Source: Helicobacter_D ganmani (GTDB lineage Bacteria; Campylobacterota; Campylobacteria; Campylobacterales; Helicobacteraceae). Taken from it: a stretch of DNA of 64,000 nucleotides. The notes under the pieces are model-generated. The model saw only the letters and a list, made by a program, of their open reading frames with translations, was not told the origin of the DNA and ran no database searches. Shown here piece by piece: positions 43,090-52,198 of this stretch. The stretch lies in assembly GCF_965138225.1 (NCBI RefSeq), contig NZ_CBCSAX010000010.1. The stretch is one strand, 5' to 3'. Positions within the stretch are counted from its first letter, which is position 1. Every line of letters starts with the position of its first letter. The position numbers were made by a program, and so were the translations under genes.

Positions 43090-43817
43090 TATAACCCCTT
43101 TTCTGTCAAGTCAATTTCGCTAGGTAACACATTTGGATTGATTTTCATTTGTATTATTTTTTCTTGTAACTTTATGACCTCTTCTTTTAACTTTTTCCTT
43201 TCATTCTTGTTATTAAATTTATTTTGTTTCATAGTTTGAGCAATTACAACCCCGATTTTTATACCCTTATTTTCAATATAAACACCATACATATCGTTAC
43301 TTAGCATTTTAACTTTATAGTGAAATAAATTAAACCATTTATGCTTTATGGGTTGTGGATTATTGCGATGATTCTCTTCATTTATTACTGCAAATACATA
43401 TTCTTTTGGATTATCTATTATATATCTACCTATTTGATTATATTTTGGGCTTTTTGAATATCTTCCAACAGAATAGAAAGCATTTTGAGAAGATGAATAT
43501 AAAAACAAAGTAAGCCTCTCGCTCTCTGTATAATTTAAAGTATTTGAAATTAACTTTAGCTCATCATCAAAATATCCGCTGATAAAACTTCTGTAAGCAT
43601 TCACTAACTTAGATAATTTTTTATATTTAATAATTTTATATTGGTTATATGCTTCAGCTATCAATGCTATCAATAAAACCGCCAATAAAACTAAATTAAT
43701 CAAATCCAACAACTTATTATTTTCAAAAATATTTTGTATTTTATTTTGGAATACTCCAAAATAAATAGGAATTCCAAGAATACAAATTTTTACAAATATT
43801 ATCCAAAATAACTTCAA
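43089..43817 (-). CDS. membrane protein with soluble sensor-like domain, candidate toxin partner of the Panacea antitoxin
   Basis: A 242-residue protein with two membrane helices (about 2-20 and 37-55), then a basic stretch and a domain (about 70-205) with GAF-like strand spacing (L-T-L-F-L-Y-S-S, Y-V-F-A-V-I-N-E-E, G-I-K-I-G-V-V-I-A-Q-T) and a C-terminal coiled coil. The family is not recognised; GAF resemblance is by eye. The one-base overlap with a Panacea gene suggests a toxin-antitoxin pair in which this is the toxin. The DNA is markedly AT-rich compared with hsdR, consistent with separate acquisition. Confidence 0.6.
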   Translation of the reverse strand: MKLFWIIFVKICILGIPIYFGVFQNKIQNIFENNKLLDLINLVLLAVLLIALIAEAYNQYKIIKYKKLSKLVNAYRSFISGYFDDELKLISNTLNYTESERLTLFLYSSSQNAFYSVGRYSKSPKYNQIGRYIIDNPKEYVFAVINEENHRNNPQPIKHKWFNLFHYKVKMLSNDMYGVYIENKGIKIGVVIAQTMKQNKFNNKNERKKLKEEVIKLQEKIIQMKINPNVLPSEIDLTEKGL

Positions 43818-43873
43818 AATATTTATCCTTTTATTTTATTATATTGCTTGAATTATACCAAAATCCATTCTCT

Positions 43874-46603
43874 TTACCCCACCAATGCCAAACTTAGCTC
43901 CTCCACAAGACTAGGCAAAGAATCGTTAAAAATCGCTTTTGCCCTATAAATCCCGCCTAAGTCCGCGCAAATCTCTTGAATATCCTTGATTTCTGCACAG
44001 CCATTTGCGATAATGTATTCTTTGATAAGCTCCAAAAATGCCTCTTGCTCGGGGCTAAATGCAATGCCCTTTTTCTTACATCGCCCACGCCACAGATTAT
44101 AACGCGCATTCGCCCCAATCGCAAAATCTTGCAGTTCATTATCCATTTTGAGCGCATAACGCACAAGGGAGATGAGGTTGGTTAGGTTTTTGCTAGGATT
44201 CTTACTCACTTTGCCCTTATCGCGCAGTTTATACGCATTCCATAAGCTTGGAATATCCATAGAATCCTGCTTAAGCTTATGCGCTAACTCCTTAATTACC
44301 TCATAAGTTAGGTGGCGGTTTTTGTAATTTTGCGCATAGATAATGCTTAGGGCGGTGATTTCATCTTTATGCTGTAAAATAAATTCATTAAATTGCGCGA
44401 TGAGATTCTGCGCCTTTTGCGTGTCAAATTCTGCACTAAGCACAGAATCTTGCGAGATTTCATCAATATAGATTTTGCTCTTTTTTACCAACTCTAAAAG
44501 CAATTTGCAAAATGTGTCATTTGTGAAAATCTCTAGCGGGTTGTGCGCTATCTCTGCCCTCTCTAACGCTTGTAAGGAATCCGCAAATGTTAAAATCTCT
44601 TTTGCAAGTGTGCAAAGGCTTTTGTCAAAATTAAGTTCTTGCAAACTCGTATTGTCCTCATCACTTAACTTTAGCTCTAAACGCGTAAGCCTTGAAGCAA
44701 GGCTTAAAAGCGTGTCTTTTTCATATTCACCTTTTGCCACACTCTCGCGCACAAGTTGCAAAATCTCCTTTAGACTTAAGCGTTTCTTGCGCTCTAAGGG
44801 GCGCGAATCAATCTTTTGGCTTTCACTCACACCCACCGCGTCAATCACATAAAAACGCGTCTTGCAGTCCGCATTTGGCGTAACCGCCCTTAAATCGTCA
44901 TTATGGATACTCCGCACCCCGCGCCCAACCATTTGCGCATAATAACTCGCCGATTTGACATCACGCATAAAAATCAGCACTTCTAAGGGCTTAATGTCTG
45001 TGCCTGTGGCTATCATATCCACCGTAACCGCAATTCTAAACTTTTTGGAATGCCTAAAGGCATTGATAAGCTCGTGTGGGTTTTGATTGCCGATATTATA
45101 GGTGATTTTTTGCGCAAACTCATTGTCTGCGTTAAACACTTCTCGCGCAAGGCGCACGATTTCCTCTGCGTGATTATCATCTTTGGCAAAAATCAAAGTT
45201 TTGGCCAAGAAGCTTCGCTCACGTTCGGGAAAAAGTAGGTCAAAGACTTTGTCTCTATAAGTCTCTAAAATCGTGCGGATTTGGCTAGGAGCAAGCACAG
45301 AGCGGTCTAAATCTGCTTTGGAATATTCTAAATCCTCCTCTAAGCTCTCATAGCCGATTTTTCGCGTGTCTTTATCGCGGAATGGCACTTGAAATTCCGC
45401 ATTTGCTTCAATAATACTTCCTTGCTCGCTAATGCGCGTTTTAATCCTAAAGATTTCATAGCCCACATTGACTTTATCAAGAATGGATTTTTCTAAATCA
45501 TATTGCGCCACAATATTTTGAGCGAAAAAGCCTAGAGTGTGTTTAGAGGGTGTCGCACTAAGCCCGATAAGAAACGCGTCAAAATACTCTAGCACTTGTC
45601 GCCACAGCCCATAAATGCTGCGGTGGCATTCATCAATGATGATAAAATCAAAGGTATCAATGCCAATTTGGGGATTATAGGCAACTTCTTTTGTTTCTTT
45701 ATCCTCATTTTCAAAGGCGGAGTGTTCCTCCTCTGCGCTATCAAACTCACTCTCTCCACGCAAGATAGAATACAGCCGCTGAATTGTCGTAATCACGACT
45801 TTGGATTCTGTGGGAATGTGATTTGTCTCTAAATGCACCACATTATAAATCTCGCTAAAATTCCGCTTGTCTGCACTTGGGCTGAAATTATCAAATTCTT
45901 TTTTTGCTTGTTTGCCAAGATTGTTTCTATCCACAAGAAACAAAATGCGCTTTGCTTTTGCTATGCTTAGCAGACGATACGCAAAATTACAAGCGGTAAA
46001 GGTTTTGCCCGCACCTGTTGCCATTTGGATTAAGGCTCTTTGTTTGTTTTGTTTCAAAGATTTTTCTAAGCCCTCTATCGCGTCTTTTTGACAATCTCTT
46101 AGCTTTTTAGAATCTTGGCTGCTTAGTGCTGGGATTTGTTGAATTCTCTCACGCAAAGAATTAGAGCTAAGTTTATCCAAAAGCTCTTTTGGCGTGTGAA
46201 AGGCAAAAATCCTCCTTGCGCGTGGGTTTGGTTCGCGTAAATCTGTAAAATAAATTTCACTCGCATTGCTGACATAAACAAAGGGCAACATACCTTGAAA
46301 AGAGGGAATATGCGCGGGGAGAGTATAAGCATAATTTTTGGCTTGATTTTCCGCCCCACTTAGAGACAAAGAAAATTTTTTCGCCTCTATCACTCCACAC
46401 GCCTTGCCTTTGACAAAAAGCATATAATCTGCCTTTGTGTCATTTTCTAGGATAAATTCTTTTATGGCGAGATTGCGTGCTGCATTGGGAGTGGAATCCC
46501 CTAAAGCGTAATCCTTAAAATCTCTTAACTCAAATCCCGCTAGTGATAAAAGCTTATCAATCTCTTCTCTTGCTTTTTGCTCTGGCTTTAAATCTTGTTC
46601 CAA
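43874..46603 (-). CDS. hsdR: type I restriction enzyme subunit HsdR
   Basis: HsdR is the ATP-driven translocase and nuclease of type I systems. The 909-residue protein has the PD-(D/E)xK nuclease at the N-terminus (D59, then I-E73-A-K75), an SF2 helicase core with M-A-T-G-A-G-K-T-F-T-A Walker A near 195-205, I-I-I-D-E-C-H-R-S, L-S-A-T-P-S, and Q-M-V-G-R-G-V-R (motif VI), followed by a C-terminal helical domain. All motifs look intact. It is the first gene of the locus; hsdS and hsdM lie downstream beyond the Panacea pair. Confidence 0.95.
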   Translation of the reverse strand: MEQDLKPEQKAREEIDKLLSLAGFELRDFKDYALGDSTPNAARNLAIKEFILENDTKADYMLFVKGKACGVIEAKKFSLSLSGAENQAKNYAYTLPAHIPSFQGMLPFVYVSNASEIYFTDLREPNPRARRIFAFHTPKELLDKLSSNSLRERIQQIPALSSQDSKKLRDCQKDAIEGLEKSLKQNKQRALIQMATGAGKTFTACNFAYRLLSIAKAKRILFLVDRNNLGKQAKKEFDNFSPSADKRNFSEIYNVVHLETNHIPTESKVVITTIQRLYSILRGESEFDSAEEEHSAFENEDKETKEVAYNPQIGIDTFDFIIIDECHRSIYGLWRQVLEYFDAFLIGLSATPSKHTLGFFAQNIVAQYDLEKSILDKVNVGYEIFRIKTRISEQGSIIEANAEFQVPFRDKDTRKIGYESLEEDLEYSKADLDRSVLAPSQIRTILETYRDKVFDLLFPERERSFLAKTLIFAKDDNHAEEIVRLAREVFNADNEFAQKITYNIGNQNPHELINAFRHSKKFRIAVTVDMIATGTDIKPLEVLIFMRDVKSASYYAQMVGRGVRSIHNDDLRAVTPNADCKTRFYVIDAVGVSESQKIDSRPLERKKRLSLKEILQLVRESVAKGEYEKDTLLSLASRLTRLELKLSDEDNTSLQELNFDKSLCTLAKEILTFADSLQALERAEIAHNPLEIFTNDTFCKLLLELVKKSKIYIDEISQDSVLSAEFDTQKAQNLIAQFNEFILQHKDEITALSIIYAQNYKNRHLTYEVIKELAHKLKQDSMDIPSLWNAYKLRDKGKVSKNPSKNLTNLISLVRYALKMDNELQDFAIGANARYNLWRGRCKKKGIAFSPEQEAFLELIKEYIIANGCAEIKDIQEICADLGGIYRAKAIFNDSLPSLVEELSLALVG

Positions 46604-46735
46604 ACCTTGTCCTTTTTCTCTTTGCCTTATCGTATTTTACAATAAACTTGAAAGTTATGCGCAAGGAATCGTAACTATTTTTTGGTAAAATACTATTCAA
46701 AAAGCGCAAGCATAATAGAGCTAAAAGGAGTTCCT

Positions 46736-47710
46736 ATAAAGAATAAGCATTATTTTTTAACAATCTCTTTGTTTGCAGTGGTATTTTTAGCAACTTCTAG
46801 CCTCGCAAGTCAAAAGGACACACCAAAACAAACACACACAAATCCTTATTTAAAATCTTGGAGTGATATAGAGAAATTTTTTGCAAGTGATTATTTCTAT
46901 GCGCCACTTTCTGGCACATCAAGGCTAAGCAGCAACTTTTTTAGTATAAAGATTCTAAAGCACAATAAAAACACTTTACAACTAGGCTTTCTACTTGAAA
47001 AAGCAATAAATGGCGGGGCAAGGCTTAGGGAATGGGGGAATGAAGGCTCTTGTTATAGAGATAATGAGAGCAAAGATGAGCCCATTGCACTTTTAAAGCC
47101 TTTAAGCCCTACGCAAGCACAGATTCTATTCCCTGCTTTTCCACAATGCGCCCTTATGGCACAAAGAGATGCTCAATACTTATATATTAATATAGAGAAG
47201 CAAAAGGTAAATAAAGCCTGTGCGTTTTTAGAGCAAGAATGTGAGTTTGATGTGGGTGAAGAATATTATATCACTGATAAATATTATAAGCTTAAAGCTG
47301 GATTTGACTGCACAAAGGCAAGAAGTGCGAGCGAAAAGAGCATTTGTTCTAATCCTGCACTAGCTAACCAAGATAGAGAGAATAATACATTGTATTTTGG
47401 CACGAGGGGATGGATAGAGGGGATGGATTTAAGTGATTTTACATTGCCTCATAGTGAGGAATATATTGATATTTCTAAGCTTGACTCAAACCTACTCATT
47501 GCCTTGCAACAAAAATTAGATAAACAAAAGGGTTTAATGATAAAAAAACTCCTAAATATTCAAAGAAATTGCTTGAAAAAGCGAGAATCTTGCAAAGGAA
47601 ATGAAGAATGTATTAATCAAGTGATGTATGAACAATTTATAGATTTAGGCGGCTATTCACAAGAATTCTTTTATAATGAAATCAATGAGGCTTTATGGGA
47701 AGTATTCTAA
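46736..47710 (+). CDS. secreted LprI-domain protein with an apparent ATA start
   Basis: About 324 residues with an N-terminal signal (K-N-K-H-Y-F-L-T-I-S-L-F-A-V-V-F-L-A, cleavage after S-S-L-A-S) and a cysteine-containing LprI/DUF1311-type motif near residues 205-225 (G-F-D-C-T-K-A-R-S-A-S-E-K-S-I-C-S). LprI-type domains include periplasmic lysozyme inhibitors. The ribosome site AAAAGGAG is ideally spaced for ATA at 46736; the only in-frame standard codon upstream is TTG at 46682, with no ribosome site. So the start is either non-standard, mutated from ATG, or at 46682. Divergent from hsdR. Confidence 0.7.
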   Translation: MKNKHYFLTISLFAVVFLATSSLASQKDTPKQTHTNPYLKSWSDIEKFFASDYFYAPLSGTSRLSSNFFSIKILKHNKNTLQLGFLLEKAINGGARLREWGNEGSCYRDNESKDEPIALLKPLSPTQAQILFPAFPQCALMAQRDAQYLYINIEKQKVNKACAFLEQECEFDVGEEYYITDKYYKLKAGFDCTKARSASEKSICSNPALANQDRENNTLYFGTRGWIEGMDLSDFTLPHSEEYIDISKLDSNLLIALQQKLDKQKGLMIKKLLNIQRNCLKKRESCKGNEECINQVMYEQFIDLGGYSQEFFYNEINEALWEVF

Positions 47711-47769
47711 TCTCCCGCACACTAATAAGATTCTATTGTTTCAATCTTTAAGGCGCAAAGGATTACTCT

Positions 47770-48963
47770 TTATCTTTTGATATTGGCATTTTGCACATAA
47801 CCTACAAATCGTCTCATACTGCCATCTTCCTTGTAATTTTCCAAAAACCAAATTTTTGTGAAACCATAATGAGAATTTTTAGCCATTAAAACAATCGTCG
47901 CCTTATCATTTAAAATTGCGGTGTGAAGCACATTAGAGTTTAGACTAGGTTTCTCATAGATTTTTACCGCTCCTGTAGAACTAACAAACTCCATATGCAC
48001 GCGTTGGGGAGTTTTAATAGTAGAATCGTCCTCATCATCTATAATGGCTTGTAGGTTACGTATCTGTTCATTATTTCTGATAAAAAGACAATAGGTTAGT
48101 GAGTCAGGCTTTTCTTGTTGATTACATACAAGATTACGTTCTTTTATCCATTCTAACTGCTCTTTTTTGAGCTTTTGCTTATCGCTTTTACTCCACGCAA
48201 AATCATAAATATAGTTATACATTTGATTAAGAATATAATCACCTCTTATAGTTACAAAACTATTGCAAATACCTTTTTCTGTCTTACTTAGCCCACTCTT
48301 AGCACAATTAAAGCTCGCGTTAAGAGGCGGATAAAACCCACTCAAAGTTCCTTGTGGCATATCTCCAATTTGACTTAAAGCCTCTTGCGGTGTATATTGA
48401 TTTTTATTTTTCAAATAACAGACTTTAGAATCCAACAAGGTAGAAGAAGTAAAAGTAATGCCTTTTTCATTTTTAATAAGACTAAAATCTGCCTTTTGGC
48501 GACAAGATTCTTTGTCCTTCCCTTGAAATTCAGAACACATTCTCTCAAAATAAGATTCATTCGGTTTAGCTTGATGCGCAGAAACAAGAATCTCTATCCC
48601 CTCAAATGTAACTTCATTGCAATTTATGGATTCTCTTTTTGTATAAGCAGGATTTGTCTTTTTGGTAGTGATATGATTAAGTATGCAAGTGCCCTTACTA
48701 CTATCACAATCATAAATGCTTAAAGCATTTTCTGCATAACATACACCCTCTAAAGGGTCGCATTGATTCAGCTCACCCCATATTCCCTCCCACTCACTCC
48801 TTTTGTTAAAATTTATCGTATCTTTACTAATATATTCACGCAATTCAGGTTCGTCTGCTATTTCACAGCACTCATTATGTGTAGCATATAGTTTTGCACC
48901 TACGCATAACAATACAAAACCCAACAAAAAATTAAAGCTGCCGATAGATTTCCCCACTTGCAT
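47770..48963 (-). CDS. secreted LprI-domain protein with C-terminal SH3-like region
   Basis: A 397-residue Cys-rich protein with a signal peptide (hydrophobic 10-26, A-K-L-Y-A). A long unassigned region is followed by an LprI-like motif (F-N-C-A-K-S-G-L-S-K-T-E-K-G-I-C, then L-K-K-E-Q-L-E-W-I-K-E-R-N-L-V-C, about 210-285). A C-terminal SH3b-like segment (V-K-I-Y-E-K-P-S-L-N-S-N-V-L) may bind cell wall. It is convergent with the LprI-domain gene at 46736-47710, a relative in the central motif. Likely periplasmic; lysozyme-inhibitor or envelope role is inferred. Confidence 0.75.
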   Translation of the reverse strand: MQVGKSIGSFNFLLGFVLLCVGAKLYATHNECCEIADEPELREYISKDTINFNKRSEWEGIWGELNQCDPLEGVCYAENALSIYDCDSSKGTCILNHITTKKTNPAYTKRESINCNEVTFEGIEILVSAHQAKPNESYFERMCSEFQGKDKESCRQKADFSLIKNEKGITFTSSTLLDSKVCYLKNKNQYTPQEALSQIGDMPQGTLSGFYPPLNASFNCAKSGLSKTEKGICNSFVTIRGDYILNQMYNYIYDFAWSKSDKQKLKKEQLEWIKERNLVCNQQEKPDSLTYCLFIRNNEQIRNLQAIIDDEDDSTIKTPQRVHMEFVSSTGAVKIYEKPSLNSNVLHTAILNDKATIVLMAKNSHYGFTKIWFLENYKEDGSMRRFVGYVQNANIKR

Positions 48964-49030
48964 ACCTCATTTTTTAAAATTAATTTTAGATTATACAACA
49001 AATTGCGGATATTTGAAATTTCCTCACTCT

Positions 49031-50338
49031 TTACACCCAAAAAATACAAGAAAAATACAATCCCACAATAGCACAAAACAGCACAACTGCACTAAAACAA
49101 AAGGCAAGTGCCAAATATCTAAAAATCGGAATCAAGATTCCATACCGCCTTAAGCTTACAAGCCATAACAGCGTGGCAAGCGAGCCAATGGGCGTGAATT
49201 TAGAGCCGATATTGCAACCAAGCAAATGCGCAAAGACCAAAGCCAAATCACCCACTTCTTTTAAAGCCAAATCTCCAAGCATTACCATAGGTAAATTATT
49301 AATAATACTGCTTCCAAATGCGCTTAAAAATCCAATGCTAAGGAGATTTAAGAATCTTTCTAACTCCATAATCTTCACAATTCCAATTTGCAGAATCTCC
49401 AACAATCCCGCATTTTTAAGCCCAAAAACCACAACAAACAGCCCGAGACTAAAAACTACCACACTAAAAGGCGATTCTTTAAGAAGCTGAAGCGGTGCGA
49501 TTCTACCTAGTTTTATTCCATAACCCACTGCCAAAATCGCACAAAATCCGACAAAAAAACAAAGTGGAATCTCAAAATACGCTCCAATCGCCGCACAAAT
49601 TGGCAAAAGAGCAAGCAAGACAAAACAAAAACAAATTCCAAATTTACTCAAAGATTCTTGCTTGAAATGGCTTGTTAGCACTAGTTTTTGGGGCAATTTT
49701 AACCCCAACAAATACCAAAAAACCAAAAGAGAAGCGAGGATTGCAAACACTTGCGGCAAAGCCATAAAGCGCAGAAACTCTGCAAAAGGAATCGCAAAAA
49801 AGGACGCAGTAAGGATATTTGTAAGATTTGAAAGCACAAAAAGATTGGAAGCAAAATCACTGATAAATCCCATAAAAAGCAAAAAAATAATTAAAGGCGC
49901 ATAAAAATTCCCTCTTTTATGTGGGAAAAGCGCAAACATAAGAGGTGTAAGCACTAAAATTGCTCCATCATTTGCTAAAAATATTGCCAAAAATGCCCCA
50001 AAAAGAATTAAAAAGATAAATAGTTTCCAACTTTTGCAATAAAAGATTCTGCCCTTATCACTAGACTCTCTATTCTCTCCAGTAAAGCATAGAATCTTAT
50101 AGGCTAAAAAGTCAAAAAACAAAATACGCTCTAGCGCAAGCGTCAAAACAATCAGCCCCACCAAAACCAATGTAGAATCCCAAACCATTATCCATACAAA
50201 CCACACATCACGCAAATTTACAACTCCAAACGCCAAAGCAAACAATGCTCCAAATACGCTTACTAGCCATATCGGAATCCCAAAAGGACGCAAATAAATC
50301 GCAAGCATAACACCTGCAAATAAAAAATATGCTATCAA
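49031..50338 (-). CDS. arsB: ArsB-family arsenite/antimonite efflux permease
   Basis: A 435-residue membrane protein with about 11 helices of the ArsB/NhaD superfamily. Diagnostic segments are F-L-A-N-D-G-A-I-L-V-L-T-P-L in the first half and G-S-S-I-I-N-N-L-P-M-V-M with G-C-N-I-G-S-K-F-T-P-I-G-S-L-A-T-L-L-W in the second. The latter matches arsenite efflux ArsB. No arsR or arsC lies adjacent, so it may be constitutively expressed. Arsenite export is inferred from family. Confidence 0.88.
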   Translation of the reverse strand: MIAYFLFAGVMLAIYLRPFGIPIWLVSVFGALFALAFGVVNLRDVWFVWIMVWDSTLVLVGLIVLTLALERILFFDFLAYKILCFTGENRESSDKGRIFYCKSWKLFIFLILFGAFLAIFLANDGAILVLTPLMFALFPHKRGNFYAPLIIFLLFMGFISDFASNLFVLSNLTNILTASFFAIPFAEFLRFMALPQVFAILASLLVFWYLLGLKLPQKLVLTSHFKQESLSKFGICFCFVLLALLPICAAIGAYFEIPLCFFVGFCAILAVGYGIKLGRIAPLQLLKESPFSVVVFSLGLFVVVFGLKNAGLLEILQIGIVKIMELERFLNLLSIGFLSAFGSSIINNLPMVMLGDLALKEVGDLALVFAHLLGCNIGSKFTPIGSLATLLWLVSLRRYGILIPIFRYLALAFCFSAVVLFCAIVGLYFSCIFWV

Positions 50339-50359
50339 ATCTCAATCCAAAAATAAATT

Positions 50360-51133
50360 TTACTCATCATACAATCCCCAAAGATTAGGGTTTGTTTTGA
50401 TTTTGTGTGCAAGATTCACAGGAGTAATTTGCAAAACATTTTCTAATGCCAAAGTAGGAATCTCTTGAGTTTTGGTAAAAACAATAGAATCGCGCACACA
50501 CTTTTGCTGCAATTTATAAGCATAAAATCCAGCAAGAAACGCGGAATACAGCATACTTGAATGATGACTATAAGTCGTGATAATAACATTTTCTGCACTG
50601 ATTTTATAAAGTATCTTGAAATATTCGTAAGTCCATAAGTTGCGATTCTTTACAGGGCTAAATGGGTCTTGAAAAATGCAATGAAAGGGAATCTTAAGAC
50701 GATTGGAAAGTAAAAAACTCTTTAAAATCTCCCTTGCCTCGCCCAAATGCAAAATAATCTCAAGATTTTGCCTTTTGTAATAATGCGTAGTTACTAGGGA
50801 TTCTAAGATGGCTCGCTCGGATTCTAGCTCCTGTGGATAAGGGTGCTTTAAAAGTTTTGGTAAAAGGGCAGAATCCAATTCAGGAGAGTGAATCACAATC
50901 TTACCCTCAAATCCCTGCAAACGCGCCATTAAACTTAAGCAAAGAGTATTAAATCCAAGCCCAAAGCACATATCAAGCACATTCAAAATCGGCTCTTTTG
51001 CACACAAAAAGAGTGCAGGTAAAATATGTTTATGCAAAGTCTCTTGCAATGCACCATCTTTGGCATTATGGTAAGATTCATCAAATTGTGCATTATAAAG
51101 CGTTATGCTTGAATCTCCTGTGAAAATCTGCAT
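50360..51133 (-). CDS. MnmC/MnmD-like tRNA methyltransferase
   Basis: A 257-residue SAM methyltransferase matching the first half of MnmC: L-N-V-L-D-M-C-F-G-L-G-F-N-T-L near 58-72 (SAM site), F-Q-D-P-F-S-P-V-K-N-R-N-L-W-T-Y-E-Y-F, and T-Y-S-H-H-S-S-M-L-Y-S-A-F-L-A-G-F. In MnmC this half makes the final methylation to mnm5 at the wobble uridine of tRNA. The oxidase half of MnmC is absent, as in stand-alone MnmD proteins. It ends 21 bases before the start of the minus-strand arsB gene. Confidence 0.82.
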   Translation of the reverse strand: MQIFTGDSSITLYNAQFDESYHNAKDGALQETLHKHILPALFLCAKEPILNVLDMCFGLGFNTLCLSLMARLQGFEGKIVIHSPELDSALLPKLLKHPYPQELESERAILESLVTTHYYKRQNLEIILHLGEAREILKSFLLSNRLKIPFHCIFQDPFSPVKNRNLWTYEYFKILYKISAENVIITTYSHHSSMLYSAFLAGFYAYKLQQKCVRDSIVFTKTQEIPTLALENVLQITPVNLAHKIKTNPNLWGLYDE

Positions 51134-51215
51134 ATTTTACTTCTTTAAAGTGTAAATTAACACATAATTTTATATAATTTAAACTTTTACAAAATTTATT
51201 ATTTGCAAAAATGCC

Positions 51216-51233
51216 ATTCCAAAAATATGGAAT
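51216..51233 (+). repeat. small inverted repeat upstream of accD
   Basis: ATTCCA at 51216-51221 and TGGAAT at 51228-51233 pair perfectly around a 6-base loop, about 33 bases before the accD ATG and in the divergent gap with the MnmD-like gene. It could be an operator or leader hairpin; fatty-acid synthesis regulators bind such palindromes, but none is identified here. Confidence 0.3.
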
Positions 51234-51266
51234 CGCGAAACTATTTTTCAGTCTTAAGGAAATCAA

Positions 51267-52115
51267 ATGGGATTTGCAGATTTTTTCAAAAACTTTAAAA
51301 AAGAAGATAGGGCTGTGCCACAAGAAGCCCCAAGTCATTGGGTAAAATGCCCAAGTTGCAATGCGTTAATGTATTACAAAGAAATCATTGCCCAACACCA
51401 CACCTGCCCTAAATGCAATTTCCATATGCGCATTGGCTTAGAAGATAGAATCGCGCTAATGTGCGATGAAGGAAGTTTTGTAGAGTTTGACAAAGATTTA
51501 GCACCCAATGACCCCTTAGATTTCGTGGATAAAAAAAGCTATAAAAAACGGATAGAAGAATACACCAAAAAATGCGGGCGTCCAAGCGCGATTCTTAGCG
51601 GAGAATGCACAATTGATGGCATTAATGCACAAATTGTTCTGTTTGATTTTAATTTTATGGGAGGCTCATTTGCTTCGGTGGAAGGTGAAAAAATCGTGCG
51701 TGCAATTCATCGTGCAATAGAAAAAAAGCAAGGTTTAGTGATTGTTAGCGCAAGTGGCGGGGCGAGAATGCAAGAATCTACTTATTCGCTTATGCAAATG
51801 GCAAAAACTTCTGCGGCACTCAATGTGTTAAGTGAGGCGCGTTTGCCTTTTATTTCTGTATTAAGCGACCCCACAATGGGGGGCGTAAGTGCCTCATTTG
51901 CCTTTTTGGGCGATTTGATAATGGCAGAACCCGGAGCGATGATAGGTTTTGCTGGTGCAAGAGTTATCAAGCAAACAATTGGCACAGATTTACCACAAGG
52001 ATTCCAAACAGCAGAATTTCTGCTAGAGCACGGACTTATTGATATGATTGTGCAGCGCAAAGAAATGAAACAAACAATTGCCCAAGCATTGAAATACCTT
52101 AAAGTGGAATCTTAA
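51267..52115 (+). CDS. accD: acetyl-CoA carboxylase carboxyltransferase subunit beta
   Basis: AccD with AccA transfers CO2 from biotin to acetyl-CoA, giving malonyl-CoA for fatty acid synthesis. The 282-residue protein has the N-terminal zinc ribbon (W-V-K-C-P-S-C-N and H-T-C-P-K-C-N, about 26-52) and the crotonase-fold core with S-A-S-G-G-A-R-M-Q-E near 170-179 and P-T-M-G-G-V-S-A-S-F. AAGGA precedes the ATG. rlmH and dksA follow, an order conserved in Helicobacter. Confidence 0.96.
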   Translation: MGFADFFKNFKKEDRAVPQEAPSHWVKCPSCNALMYYKEIIAQHHTCPKCNFHMRIGLEDRIALMCDEGSFVEFDKDLAPNDPLDFVDKKSYKKRIEEYTKKCGRPSAILSGECTIDGINAQIVLFDFNFMGGSFASVEGEKIVRAIHRAIEKKQGLVIVSASGGARMQESTYSLMQMAKTSAALNVLSEARLPFISVLSDPTMGGVSASFAFLGDLIMAEPGAMIGFAGARVIKQTIGTDLPQGFQTAEFLLEHGLIDMIVQRKEMKQTIAQALKYLKVES

Positions 52116-52198
52116 ATGATACAAAGCCTCCGATTCTCTCTTCAAAACTCATCGTTTTTAAAAGATTCTCAATCCAAAAATAAGAATCCTTTAAGCTT

